From assembly GCF_027111275.1 (NCBI RefSeq), contig NZ_CP114286.1, positions 4,636,501-4,700,500 of the forward strand: a stretch of DNA of 64,000 nucleotides, in the 5' to 3' direction. Made by a program: the position numbers and the translations under genes. This DNA comes from Flavobacterium luteolum. Lineage in GTDB: Bacteria > Bacteroidota > Bacteroidia > Flavobacteriales > Flavobacteriaceae. This document shows, piece by piece, positions 29,873 to 38,241 of this stretch (positions are counted from its first letter, which is position 1; each line of letters starts with the position of its first letter). Below the pieces are notes generated by a model, which was not told the DNA's origin, made no database searches, and was given only the letters and a program-made list of their open reading frames with translations.

Positions 29873-29905
29873 CAAAAAAAAACGCCTAAAATTTACTTTT
29901 AGGCG
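29873..29905 (-). terminator. Terminator of heparinase III
   Basis: Arms CGCCTAAAA (29883-29891) and TTTTAGGCG (29897-29905), loop 5; the A-run at 29873-29882 gives the U-tract on the minus strand. Confidence 0.85.
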
Positions 29906-29930
29906 CTTTTAAGAAGTGCAATTGCAATAT

Positions 29931-31907
29931 TTAGTTTAGTCGAGTTTTAATCTCGCTTTTTTTGCCATCAATTACAATGTTTAAACTAATGATTCCTTTA
30001 TCAAAATCATTGTCTTTGTTGGGCTGAATTTTGATGTCTGGAGCTTTGTCTGCAAAAGGATAAACAACACTTACAAATGATTCTGTTTTTGCATCATTTT
30101 TAGCTTTTTCAAAAACAAATGCTGGTCTGGAAATTTCTTTTGCATAAGCATAGGAAACTTTTCCTGTTTCTTCATTTAATGCAGTTTTATCAGCATTTAA
30201 AGATTGGATTAAAAGGTTATTTCCGTCTTCATAGGCCGTATATACCTTGTTATTTACTTTATCAAAAACAGGTTTGCTATCTTCTTTTAACTGAAAGTGA
30301 ACGCCCAATTTACCAGTTGCTTTTCCGATTGCTTTATCGATTATTAAAAAGTATTTATTATCAATAAACAAAATACTGCGCTGATGATTCAAGTCGCTAT
30401 AACTTGGATTGGTATACGTTAAAATATCTAGGTTTTTGGCCGTTTGCCACTTGTTTTGTTCTGCTTTGGTAATCACCATATTCTGATCGTCTAGTGTCAA
30501 AGTGCTATGGACTTTGGTCTGACGAAACCAATTTCTTTTTTTAGTAACTTCTTCATCACCGCTGTAAATGTAGCAGCCTGCGTCTGGTGTAAAATTTCGT
30601 CCTTTTATCCAAAGTTCAAAAGTTCCGTTATCTGGCTGCGCATGAAATTCTGCTGGAGGTCCTGCTTTTACAATCATGACGGTAGCTTGATCGTTCCACC
30701 CGTTTCTAAAAGTATAGAATCCGCCGTTTGGTAAGGCATTTGAAAGATAATCTGGTTGTTTCCCTTCAGCGCCGTCAGTTGCAAAATATTTGATTTGTGC
30801 ATTTTCTGGAAACACTTTAGACCAAATCTTAAACTGTTTTAATCGGCTTTCTTTTTCAACCAGCCAAGAATCGCCAAACATCGGATTGTTGTAGTTAGGA
30901 AACATCATGCTTGCCGAAGCTAAAATCATTTTTTCGATAGTTTTCGAATAAGTATCTGGAAATTCTTTTTCTACGCCAGCGATTTTAGCCGAATTGTAAG
31001 CTTTTAGAAAAATATCGATGCACGCAACATGATAAATAGGAGAGAGTTCCCATTGTATGCCGTCTGGAAGCACTTGCAGTTTTATTTCGCGGTTTAGGAT
31101 TTCGATACCGCTTTTGCGCCATGCTTCGGCTTGCTTCAATTCAGGAAAAAATGCTCCAGCTCCCAAAATTCGCTGTGCTTCAAACAATAAATGATTGCCT
31201 TCTTTGCTATAATGTTCCGGAATGTATGCGGCTTGTTTGTTATAAGAATTTAAAAATTCCATTAAAAAAGCAGGAGTAAAGTTCGGAGAGTTTACAAATA
31301 GATTGAATGTAGGTGGAAGACTTTGCACACGATCTGACACCTCCAATGGACGCCATGCAAAAGAATCATTTTCTTTAGAACTTCCTAAGTAATTCTTTTT
31401 CCCCCAATCGCGAAACTGAGAAATCCATTCTTTGGCATATTTTTCATCTCCAGAACTGCGATACGCCATTCCCATTGGCAGCCACCATGTAACGCGGTGC
31501 AATTGCCAGCGGACTTCATTGTCTTTTACAGGCCAATATTCCCAGTTGATATCTTTTCCGTAATCATAAAACCCGTATCCTTTTTGAGGCTGAAATTTAT
31601 GTTCCAGAGCATTGTCTGCTTTTTCCTGATTTGCCTTACCAATTTCTTTTCCGCGAAATCTATTTTCGTCTCCCGCATTAAAATCAGGATGTTTAACGGT
31701 TTTTCTATTTCGATAATACGTTAGCAGTTCTTGCGCTGCTTCATCGTATTTGGCTGCGTTAAAAAGACTGTTTACCTTTTCTAAGCTTTTGTAGTTTAGA
31801 TTGATAATGTCAAAGCTTTCTTTTTTTATTGGTTTTTCTTGCGCATTGCCCAAGAACCAAGACAGGAAGAGAAAGCACAAGATGGCTGTTTTCTTTAAAT
31901 TCTTCAT
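29931..31907 (-). CDS. hepC: Heparinase III (heparan-sulfate lyase), PL12
   Basis: 658 residues with signal peptide (1-22). Nearly every block matches Pedobacter heparinus heparinase III as I recall it (659 residues): QKGYGFYDYGKDINW, DNEVRWQLHRV-WW, WRPLEVSDRVQSLPPTF, FTPAFLMEFLNSY, GNHLLFEAQR, WELSPIYHVACIDIFLKAY and FHAQPDNGTFELWIKGRNF. The reported catalytic residues Asn240, Tyr294 and His424 correspond to Asn238, Tyr292 and His422 here. Structure: N-terminal alpha/alpha-toroid (about 25-380) and C-terminal beta-sandwich (about 390-658). Periplasmic endolyase cleaving low-sulfated heparan sulfate, giving 4,5-unsaturated uronyl oligosaccharides for the adjacent GH88. This gene is the strongest evidence for the locus substrate. 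Lies 112 bp downstream of the GH88 gene, whose terminator separates them. Confidence 0.95.
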   Translation of the reverse strand: MKNLKKTAILCFLFLSWFLGNAQEKPIKKESFDIINLNYKSLEKVNSLFNAAKYDEAAQELLTYYRNRKTVKHPDFNAGDENRFRGKEIGKANQEKADNALEHKFQPQKGYGFYDYGKDINWEYWPVKDNEVRWQLHRVTWWLPMGMAYRSSGDEKYAKEWISQFRDWGKKNYLGSSKENDSFAWRPLEVSDRVQSLPPTFNLFVNSPNFTPAFLMEFLNSYNKQAAYIPEHYSKEGNHLLFEAQRILGAGAFFPELKQAEAWRKSGIEILNREIKLQVLPDGIQWELSPIYHVACIDIFLKAYNSAKIAGVEKEFPDTYSKTIEKMILASASMMFPNYNNPMFGDSWLVEKESRLKQFKIWSKVFPENAQIKYFATDGAEGKQPDYLSNALPNGGFYTFRNGWNDQATVMIVKAGPPAEFHAQPDNGTFELWIKGRNFTPDAGCYIYSGDEEVTKKRNWFRQTKVHSTLTLDDQNMVITKAEQNKWQTAKNLDILTYTNPSYSDLNHQRSILFIDNKYFLIIDKAIGKATGKLGVHFQLKEDSKPVFDKVNNKVYTAYEDGNNLLIQSLNADKTALNEETGKVSYAYAKEISRPAFVFEKAKNDAKTESFVSVVYPFADKAPDIKIQPNKDNDFDKGIISLNIVIDGKKSEIKTRLN

Positions 31908-31953
31908 TTAGGTTTTTAATTAAGTGAGTTAGATAATTTGTTGTTATAATTAA

Positions 31954-31993
31954 AAAGCTATCCAGTTGATATTATCATATCAAAGATAGCTTT
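31954..31993 (-). terminator. Terminator of the GH88 gene
   Basis: Arms AAAGCTATC (31954-31962) and GATAGCTTT (31985-31993), loop 22; A-run on the plus side gives a short U-tract on the minus strand. Probably a partial terminator, since heparinase III follows without an obvious promoter. Confidence 0.6.
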
Positions 31994-32019
31994 GTATAGT
32001 TTTATTTTACTTCTTGGAT

Positions 32020-33222
32020 TTAGATTTCAATTTTTTTAATTGCAGCATATCTCTTCAATGCTTCCAAATAATAATAATCGGCGTAATCCAGTGGTGTATC
32101 AATTTCCGAATTGTACAGAAAAGCACCCACGCTGTGTTTTAATAAAAAGAAATGATTTTCTCCAGGTTTAGCCAAATAAGCATCAGATGATAAAGATTTT
32201 AGTATTTCTTCGGCATAGTCAACGTATTTTTTTCCGTCCTTAACTTGAGTACTTAAATCTAAAAGGGCAGAAGCAATAACAGCAGCGGCCGAAGCATCTC
32301 GTGGCGCCAGCTCCGCCGTGTCTAAAGCATTATGCACATCAAAATCCCAAACAGGCACTTTGTCTTTTGGCATTGTAGGATGGTTCATAATGAATTTGGC
32401 AATGTTTTCTGCCTGCTGTAAAAACTTAGGATTTTTGCTGTTTGCATAGCACATCGTGTAACCATACAATCCCCAAGCTTGTCCACGTGCCCATGAAGAT
32501 TCGTCTGTAACGCCTTGATGTGTTCTTTTGCGTAAAACTTTACCTGTATTCGGATCATAATCTACTAAATGATATGAACTGTAATCTTTTCTAAAATGAT
32601 TTTTCATAGTAGTTAAAGCATGTGTATTGGCGGCTTTAGCATATTCCGGTTTATCAAACTGATTGGCGCTCCAATATAAATACTCTAAATTCATCATATT
32701 GTCTATAATTACTGGATAATGCAACCACGGAAAATCCCAAGAACGGATAGTTCCCACTACAGGACTAAAACGTGCATAAAGATTTGCAGCACCGTCTGCC
32801 AAAACAGGAAGATAAATTTTGTCTCCCGTAATTCTGTAAGCATTTCCGTAAGAGCAATACAGCATAAAACCTACGTCGTGCGTGTTTTTGATATTTCTGA
32901 TAGAATCTAAAGCAAGAGTAAATTTCTTAGCCTCTTCTGCCATTGTTTTATCGCCTGTAAGTTCATAACCATACCAAAGACTTCCTGGAAAGAAACCCGT
33001 TGTCCAGTCGGTTATTCCTGCAAGACGAACGGTTCCGTCTGGATTAACAGATCGCGGATTTTTTCCGGGTTTATAAGTTTGTGCGGCTTTGTTTAACTGA
33101 AAATGAATTACTTCGGTCGTTTTTGTAAACCAAAGTGGCGATGGATCTTCTAGAACAGGTTTTGCAGAAGAACTTAATGCGGTAAATGCAAGTGCCAGAA
33201 ATAGGTTAAAGGTTTTTCTCAT
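32020..33222 (-). CDS. Unsaturated glucuronyl hydrolase, GH88
   Basis: 400 residues with signal peptide (1-20). GH88 alpha/alpha-barrel: ITDWTTGFFPGSLWYGYELTGD, NTHDVGFMLYCSYGNAYRITGD with Asp116, VIIDNMMNLEYLYW with Asp174, HQGVTDESSWARGQAWGLYGY and APRDASAAAVIASALLDLS. Asp116 and Asp174 correspond to the catalytic pair (Asp88/Asp149) of the Bacillus enzyme. It hydrates the 4,5-unsaturated uronic acid left at the non-reducing end by the lyases, releasing 4-deoxy-5-keto uronate. Length is typical. Transcribed just before heparinase III; has a copy of the regulon box about 95-125 bp upstream. Specificity for heparan-type disaccharides is inferred from the neighbouring PL12 enzyme. Confidence 0.95.
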   Translation of the reverse strand: MRKTFNLFLALAFTALSSSAKPVLEDPSPLWFTKTTEVIHFQLNKAAQTYKPGKNPRSVNPDGTVRLAGITDWTTGFFPGSLWYGYELTGDKTMAEEAKKFTLALDSIRNIKNTHDVGFMLYCSYGNAYRITGDKIYLPVLADGAANLYARFSPVVGTIRSWDFPWLHYPVIIDNMMNLEYLYWSANQFDKPEYAKAANTHALTTMKNHFRKDYSSYHLVDYDPNTGKVLRKRTHQGVTDESSWARGQAWGLYGYTMCYANSKNPKFLQQAENIAKFIMNHPTMPKDKVPVWDFDVHNALDTAELAPRDASAAAVIASALLDLSTQVKDGKKYVDYAEEILKSLSSDAYLAKPGENHFFLLKHSVGAFLYNSEIDTPLDYADYYYLEALKRYAAIKKIEI

Positions 33223-33317
33223 AGTGTAATCGGTTTATTGATATTCGGTTTGGGTGAATATCTTTAAAGCGAAATTAAAAGAGACTACGAAAATCGTGTT
33301 TCAGTTTTTACTATAAA

Positions 33318-33348
33318 TGTTTTGATTTTGTCTAAAAGTGTATTTGTT
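33318..33348 (-). promoter_or_regulatory. Regulon box, GH88 promoter (site A)
   Basis: Plus strand from 33318: TGTTTTGATTTTGTCTAAAA followed by GTGTATTTG; 15 of 20 positions agree with the sulfatase copy, and the halves TTTTGA and TAAAA are kept. A CGAAAATC element sits 30 bases away (33288) rather than 27, so this copy is weaker. Confidence 0.45.
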
Positions 33349-33437
33349 AAAAATTAAAAAATAAACATTTTTTGTTGGCTTTTGGGCTCTCAAAAAGGAT
33401 TTTTATGCTTATCTTGTAGAATCCAAAACCAATTCTT

Positions 33438-34013
33438 ATGACTTTAAAGAGACTTTTTTTTATCCTTTTTGTACTTGTTTTATCTTCCTGCAGCAATAAA
33501 AAAGAACAGGAACTTATTGTGCGTGAAAATGCGCTTTTAGAAAGAGAAAAACAATTTCGAGATAAAGAAGCAGATTATGATAAGCTCTTAAAAATGAGAG
33601 ACAGTTTATTGTCTATTTTTAAAGTAAAAGACACACTTCCTCAAATAAAAGAATGGCCAGAAAATCTTAAAGTGGCATGGAATAGCAAAATGATCTGCAG
33701 AGAATCGAACTGCAGTAATTATGTTATTGGCGATCAGCGCAGCGAGGTTTGGGAGTTTGTGTCAGATTCTACAGGAATGTACACGAATGTTTTAAGTAAT
33801 AACGAAATTAAACGTGTTTTTGCTGGACAATATTTAGAAAGTAAAATCGTCCTTGATTCGGCAAAAGAAGCTTCTTCAAAAAACAAAATAAAAGTCAGCG
33901 TAGTGCTAGATGATATTAAGAAAAACATCATAAAAGGCACGCAGACTATAACTGGTCAGGATAATTGTATCGCAAAATTCTCAGTTGAACTTACTCCATC
34001 TACTAAAAAGTAA
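33438..34013 (+). CDS. Hypothetical lipoprotein with coiled coil
   Basis: 191 residues. Signal peptide with lipobox LSSC (Cys18), then a charged heptad-like segment (about 20-58; KKEQELIVRENALLEREKQFRDKEADYDKLLKMRDSLL cut into helix-forming repeats) and a small C-terminal domain (about 65-191) with CRESNC and a lone Cys near the end (DNCIAKF) that could form a disulfide. No family recognised beyond lipoprotein. Its stop is 3 bp before the start of the CPA2 antiporter, implying translational coupling and perhaps a role as periplasmic or outer-membrane accessory to ion or envelope homeostasis; this is inference only. Confidence 0.7.
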   Translation: MTLKRLFFILFVLVLSSCSNKKEQELIVRENALLEREKQFRDKEADYDKLLKMRDSLLSIFKVKDTLPQIKEWPENLKVAWNSKMICRESNCSNYVIGDQRSEVWEFVSDSTGMYTNVLSNNEIKRVFAGQYLESKIVLDSAKEASSKNKIKVSVVLDDIKKNIIKGTQTITGQDNCIAKFSVELTPSTKK

Positions 34014-34016
34014 TTT

Positions 34017-36134
34017 ATGCTACTGAGTATACATCATATAACCTTTCCCATCGAAGATCCTCTTTTAAAGTATCTTATCGAAATTATCATTATTTTATGC
34101 ATTCCGCTTTTATTGAATAAAATAAAGGTGCCACATTTGCTGGGTCTTATTATTGCCGGTGCCCTTATTGGCCCTAATGGATTTGGAGTGCTTTCTAGAG
34201 ACAGCAGTGTTGTGGTTACAGGAACTACAGGTCTTTTGTATATCATGTTTCTAGCAGGTCTGGAAATTGATATGGCCGATTTTAAAAAGAACAAATGGAA
34301 GAGTATTATCTTTTCGATTTTCACTTTTGCCGTTCCGTTTGCTTTAGGGCTTTTAGGCGGTTATTATTTACTTCATTTTTCACTGCTTACCTCAATTTTG
34401 TTTGCCAGTCTTTTTTCGTCACATACCTTAATTGTGTATCCAATGGTAAGTGGTTTGGGAATTGCTAAAAACCTCGCTGTAAATATTACAGTTGGTGGAA
34501 CGATGATTACCGATGTACTTTCGCTTTTAGTTTTAGCGGCTATCGTCGGAATGTCGCAGGGAGAAGTGGGAACAGCTTTTTGGGTCAAATTATCCGTTTC
34601 AATGGTTGTCTTTGCTTTAATTGTACTGCTCATTTTTCCAATAATTGCCAGATGGTTTTTTAAAACTGTAGATGACAAAATCTCACAATATCTCTTTGTA
34701 TTGGTTATGATTTATCTGGCAGCGCTTTTGGCTGAATTGGCAGGAATCGAATCGATCATTGGAGCTTTTTTTGCTGGATTGGCTTTAAATAAATTAATTC
34801 CGCATACATCATCTTTAATGAACAGGGTTGAGTTTGTCGGAAATGCTATTTTTATTCCTTTCTTCCTAATCAGTGTGGGAATGCTGATTGATTTTAATGC
34901 ATTCATACAAAGTTGGGAAACTTTATGGGTAGCATCAATTATGTTGGTGGCATCAATAGGAGGTAAATATGTTGCAGCCATTCTGACGAAAAAAACATTT
35001 AAGCTTACTAATGATGAAGGACAGCTAATTTTTGGACTGAGTTCGGCATCTGCGGCAGCGACATTAGCTTCTGTTATGGTTGGTTACAATATAATTATTG
35101 GCGAAAATGATGCGGGCGAACCCATAAGACTTTTAAACGAACATGTGCTTAACGGCAGTATTCTTCTTATTCTGGTTTCCTGCACCATATCATCGTTTGT
35201 TTCTATGGCAAGTGCACAACGCATTGCACAAGCAGAAAAAGATAATACGGTATCGGGCGATAGTAAAGAGAAGGAAAATATACTGCTTGCTGTGAATCAT
35301 GAAGCTACGGTAGAAAAAATGGTGAATCTTGGCTTGATGGTAAAAACGGCATCAAACAAACAGCTTTACGCCGTAAATGTGATTAATGAAGATGCTAATG
35401 AGTCTTCTGAAAAAAATGCGGAAAGAATATTAGAAAGCGCGATAAAAGCCGCTTCGGCTGCCGATGTAGAACTGCATCCAATTACACGTCATGATAATGA
35501 TACAGCTGGCGGAATAAGCAATGTTATAAAGGAAAAAGATATTACGGATCTTATTGTAGGTCTAGAAGGCGGAAAAGGTTTTTCGGCTTCATTTGTATAC
35601 AATTTGTATAATGGTTATCTGCGAAATAAAAACATCAATTTAATGGTATATCATGCGGTTCAGCCAGCAGCGACTATCAAAAGATATTTGGTTTTTATTC
35701 CAGCAGATGCTGAATTGGACGCAGGATTTTTTCATTCGATGTTGAGAATCTGGAATATTGGCCGTAATTCTGGAGCCAAAATGAGTTTCTACGGAAAGGA
35801 AAAAACATTAAATATCTTAAAACGAATCGCCAAAAAAGCCTCTATAGAAGCAACATTTGATGTTTTTGAAAATTGGGAAGATGCTCAACAAACCGCTCTG
35901 GCTATTGAAGAAAATGAAGGATTAATTATTATGATGGGAGATAAGGGAATGCACTCGTATTTTTCGCGAATGCGAGATATTCCAGATCTTTTAAATCTGA
36001 AATTCAGTAACAACAACTACATGCTAATTTATCCTTTTTCTAAAACTACCTCAAACAATACCGAAAAAAGATCAGTAAGCAGTCATGATGATTTTGCTGA
36101 AATCGGAAAAGCGATTCGAAATATTTTTAAATAG
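34017..36134 (+). CDS. CPA2-family cation:proton antiporter with cytosolic USP-like domain
   Basis: 705 residues. Membrane part of about 12-13 helices (1-405): PHLLGLIIAGALIGPNGFGVL, GLLYIMFLAGLEIDM, the discontinuous-helix region LFSSHTLIVYPMVSGLG, TVGGTMITDVLSLLVLA (Thr-Asp of the ion site), AELAGIESIIGAFFAGLALNKLIP and FIPFFLISVGMLID. The C-terminal part (about 420-705) looks like two universal-stress-protein-like domains (ENILLAVNHEATVEKMVNLGLMVK, DITDLIVGLEGGKGFSASFV, YLVFIPADAE). It exchanges Na+ or K+ for H+ at the inner membrane, with the soluble part presumably regulatory. Coupled to the upstream lipoprotein gene (3 bp gap). Confidence 0.9.
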   Translation: MLLSIHHITFPIEDPLLKYLIEIIIILCIPLLLNKIKVPHLLGLIIAGALIGPNGFGVLSRDSSVVVTGTTGLLYIMFLAGLEIDMADFKKNKWKSIIFSIFTFAVPFALGLLGGYYLLHFSLLTSILFASLFSSHTLIVYPMVSGLGIAKNLAVNITVGGTMITDVLSLLVLAAIVGMSQGEVGTAFWVKLSVSMVVFALIVLLIFPIIARWFFKTVDDKISQYLFVLVMIYLAALLAELAGIESIIGAFFAGLALNKLIPHTSSLMNRVEFVGNAIFIPFFLISVGMLIDFNAFIQSWETLWVASIMLVASIGGKYVAAILTKKTFKLTNDEGQLIFGLSSASAAATLASVMVGYNIIIGENDAGEPIRLLNEHVLNGSILLILVSCTISSFVSMASAQRIAQAEKDNTVSGDSKEKENILLAVNHEATVEKMVNLGLMVKTASNKQLYAVNVINEDANESSEKNAERILESAIKAASAADVELHPITRHDNDTAGGISNVIKEKDITDLIVGLEGGKGFSASFVYNLYNGYLRNKNINLMVYHAVQPAATIKRYLVFIPADAELDAGFFHSMLRIWNIGRNSGAKMSFYGKEKTLNILKRIAKKASIEATFDVFENWEDAQQTALAIEENEGLIIMMGDKGMHSYFSRMRDIPDLLNLKFSNNNYMLIYPFSKTTSNNTEKRSVSSHDDFAEIGKAIRNIFK

Positions 36135-36223
36135 TTCATCTTCTTTTTAAGTATAAAAAAAGTTATTAAGCAATACTGATAACAAAACTGAGCTTTTATT
36201 GGAAATAACCATGAAATCAGGTA

Positions 36224-36254
36224 TTGTTTTCTGTAGATAGCGTCAGTAAATTTG
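36224..36254 (+). promoter_or_regulatory. Promoter TTG-n20-TAAATTTG
   Basis: TTG at 36224-36226 and TAAATTTG (exact TAnnTTTG) at 36247-36254. The transcript would start near 36260, leaving about 15 nt before the ATG at 36276 or about 49 nt before the ATG at 36309. Confidence 0.6.
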
Positions 36255-36275
36255 TGCCTAATCAAATAGTTTCCA

Positions 36276-37634
36276 ATGAAAGTTAACAGTTTAGGCAGTT
36301 TTTTATCAATGAAATTAACATTTTTAAAAAATAGAAGAGCAATTTTGGTAAAACCCCTTTTATATGCAATGATGCTGCTTCCATTTATAGCATTCAGCCA
36401 AAAAGAGATAGTTCCTGGAAGTAAAGATATCAATACCAAATACATTAAACCCGAAAAATCGCTTTATACCGTTTATTATGTAAAAGGTACAGAATGGAAA
36501 AACATGGGAGCATTGACCTACGATATTGTTTTAGCCAACAATCAATTAACTTTAAACAATACTTTCACTCCCAAAGATAACGGAAAACCTACCACGCGTA
36601 TTAGTACAGCAGATGCTCTCACGTTGAAAGCGATTAGTTATTCTGATGAAACGAAGAATGCAAAACTAAACCTTAATTTTGGAGAAACGATTACAGGTAA
36701 TTTTTATTCGAAGAAAACCAAAAAAGATAAAAAGCTAAAATTGAAGCCTAAAGAAGAATTTTTTGACTTCAACTGGACGGATCATTTAATCGGAACATTA
36801 CCATTAGATGTAGGCTATAAAGGCCGTTTCCCTCAATTTTATTATAATGATGAGTCAAATGTGCTGGTTGAATATTACACGATCAAAGAGGTTAAAAGTT
36901 ACGTCTACAATTCTCCGAGAACTGGTAAACACGATACGTGGATTGTTTCAGTTCTGGAAGAAAGCACCAATGCTTACTATAATTATATTATAGACAAAAA
37001 AGACCACCGTCTTTGGCAGCGAGAAATGTCTATGGCAAACGGAATGTGGGAGATCACAGTTAACGAAGAATTAGATTATCAGCCTATCAAAAGCAAATTT
37101 AATAAAGAAGAAGTTGCCCGACAGATTTCTAATGGTAATGGTGTTATAATTGGTACCGCTTACGCAAGATCCGATTCTGGTAAAAAATTAGGAGGTTTGG
37201 TTAATACAGCAAAGAAACAATATGCTCCAAAAGGAACGGAAATTACGCTTTTTCCAAGTTCTGCTTATTATGATGAATGGTTGGAAGTGAACAAGAAAAT
37301 TCGAAAACAGAAAAAAATGCCAGAAGTTCCTTTAGATAGTGATTTTGGTTATTCGGTTAAAAAGGCCAAAGTATATGACGATCAGGGACATTTTGAGTTT
37401 GCAGATCTAATGCCGGGAACTTATGTGGTTATGGTGAGCTTTGATTTTACAAATTCTTATAATTATTCATACGTATCAGGATATACCAATTATTATAATT
37501 ATTTCGGCTATCAAGGTTCTACAACCAATTATGGGACAGCTAGCCAATCTTATAATGATAAAGCTAACATTGAGAAGCGTGTGACCATTGATAAGGATGG
37601 GGAAAAGAAAGAAGTGAATTTAAAAGAAATATAA
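36276..37634 (+). CDS. Exported protein of unknown function, DUF3108-like plus C-terminal regulatory-type domain
   Basis: 452 residues from ATG 36276; a second ATG at 36309 (residue 12) gives a cleaner signal peptide (MKLTFLKNRRAILVKPLLYAMMLLPFIAFSQ) and may be the true start. After it comes a beta-rich domain (about 60-280) with LTYDIVLANNQLTLNNTF, NFGETITGNFYSKKTKK, WTDHLIGTLPLDVGYKGRFPQFYYND and TWIVSVLEESTNAYYNYIIDKKDHRLWQREMSM, reminiscent of DUF3108-type proteins, and a later segment (about 290-452) resembling a carboxypeptidase-regulatory fold (VIIGTAYARSDSGKKLGG, HFEFADLMPGTYVVMVSFDFTNS) with a Tyr/Asn-rich loop. Likely periplasmic or outer-membrane associated. Monocistronic, with its own promoter and terminator. 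Function unknown. Confidence 0.75.
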   Translation: MKVNSLGSFLSMKLTFLKNRRAILVKPLLYAMMLLPFIAFSQKEIVPGSKDINTKYIKPEKSLYTVYYVKGTEWKNMGALTYDIVLANNQLTLNNTFTPKDNGKPTTRISTADALTLKAISYSDETKNAKLNLNFGETITGNFYSKKTKKDKKLKLKPKEEFFDFNWTDHLIGTLPLDVGYKGRFPQFYYNDESNVLVEYYTIKEVKSYVYNSPRTGKHDTWIVSVLEESTNAYYNYIIDKKDHRLWQREMSMANGMWEITVNEELDYQPIKSKFNKEEVARQISNGNGVIIGTAYARSDSGKKLGGLVNTAKKQYAPKGTEITLFPSSAYYDEWLEVNKKIRKQKKMPEVPLDSDFGYSVKKAKVYDDQGHFEFADLMPGTYVVMVSFDFTNSYNYSYVSGYTNYYNYFGYQGSTTNYGTASQSYNDKANIEKRVTIDKDGEKKEVNLKEI

Positions 37635-37645
37635 TAAAAAATGAG

Positions 37646-37679
37646 AAAGCCGTATCAACAGGAAGTTTGATACGGCTTT
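37646..37679. terminator. Bidirectional terminator
   Basis: 13-bp perfect arms AAAGCCGTATCAA (37646-37658) and TTGATACGGCTTT (37667-37679), loop 8, between convergent genes. Confidence 0.85.
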
Positions 37680-37686
37680 ACTTTTA

Positions 37687-38241
37687 TCAGTTTTCTTTAT
37701 TAAACTTAGACATATACATGTACCAGTTCCATTCCCAAGAATTTCCATTATCTTCAGAAAATGCCTGACTCCAAACAGGGTTATTTTTATCTCTTGCATC
37801 CCAGCGAAAAATCACAAGAATATCTTTTCCATTAAAAATGTCTTTAGTCACAAAATGGCCAACATTGTTTTTAAAAGAACCTAAAACTGGCGGGTCTAAT
37901 CTTCCTTCATTAGAATCGGCCCAGTAAATGCTCCACAATCTGTTTTTCGGGTTAAATAATCTAACGGTCATTCCTTCAAATGGCTGTCCGTCAAACGTGG
38001 CAAGGAAATTATCAATATTACCGATTCCGTTTAAAACCTTATACATTTCTTGTGTAGATTCAAATTCGGTCCATTCTGTACAATTAGACAATCTCGAATT
38101 GAGTTTTTTATTATGGAGTTTCCATTTTCCCTCAAAAAAATCAAAATCATTTTTAGATGAAGTGGGAGAGGCCGTAATTATTAATTCTCCATTTGCATCA
38201 AAATTTATTTTCGGAATTTCTAAATTTTCAGTTTGCATCAT
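37687..38241 (-). CDS. DUF1579-like hypothetical protein
   Basis: 184 residues, no signal peptide. The core NDFDFFEGKWKLHNKKLNSRL, WTEFESTQEMYKVLNGIGNIDNFLATFDGQPFEGMTVRLFNPKNRLWSIYWADS and KDILVIFRWDARDKNNPVWSQAFSEDNGNSWEWNWYM is a lipocalin-like, DUF1579-type pattern (FDFF-GxW at the start, W-x-W near the end). Presumably cytosolic and binding a small molecule. Its start overlaps the end of the NIPSNAP-like gene by 14 bp, so the two form a translationally coupled pair. The ATGATG at the start offers two adjacent Met codons. Confidence 0.7.
   Translation of the reverse strand: MMQTENLEIPKINFDANGELIITASPTSSKNDFDFFEGKWKLHNKKLNSRLSNCTEWTEFESTQEMYKVLNGIGNIDNFLATFDGQPFEGMTVRLFNPKNRLWSIYWADSNEGRLDPPVLGSFKNNVGHFVTKDIFNGKDILVIFRWDARDKNNPVWSQAFSEDNGNSWEWNWYMYMSKFNKEN

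Larger units (their letters stand above)
29098..29930. other. 833-bp gene-free region between SusC and heparinase III
   Basis: Holds the SusC promoter/regulon box (29344-29404), an AT-rich stretch without coding signal (29405-29770), a pair of near-identical palindromes (29788-29854) and the heparinase III terminator (29873-29905). No ORF worth calling on either strand. Confidence 0.6.
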
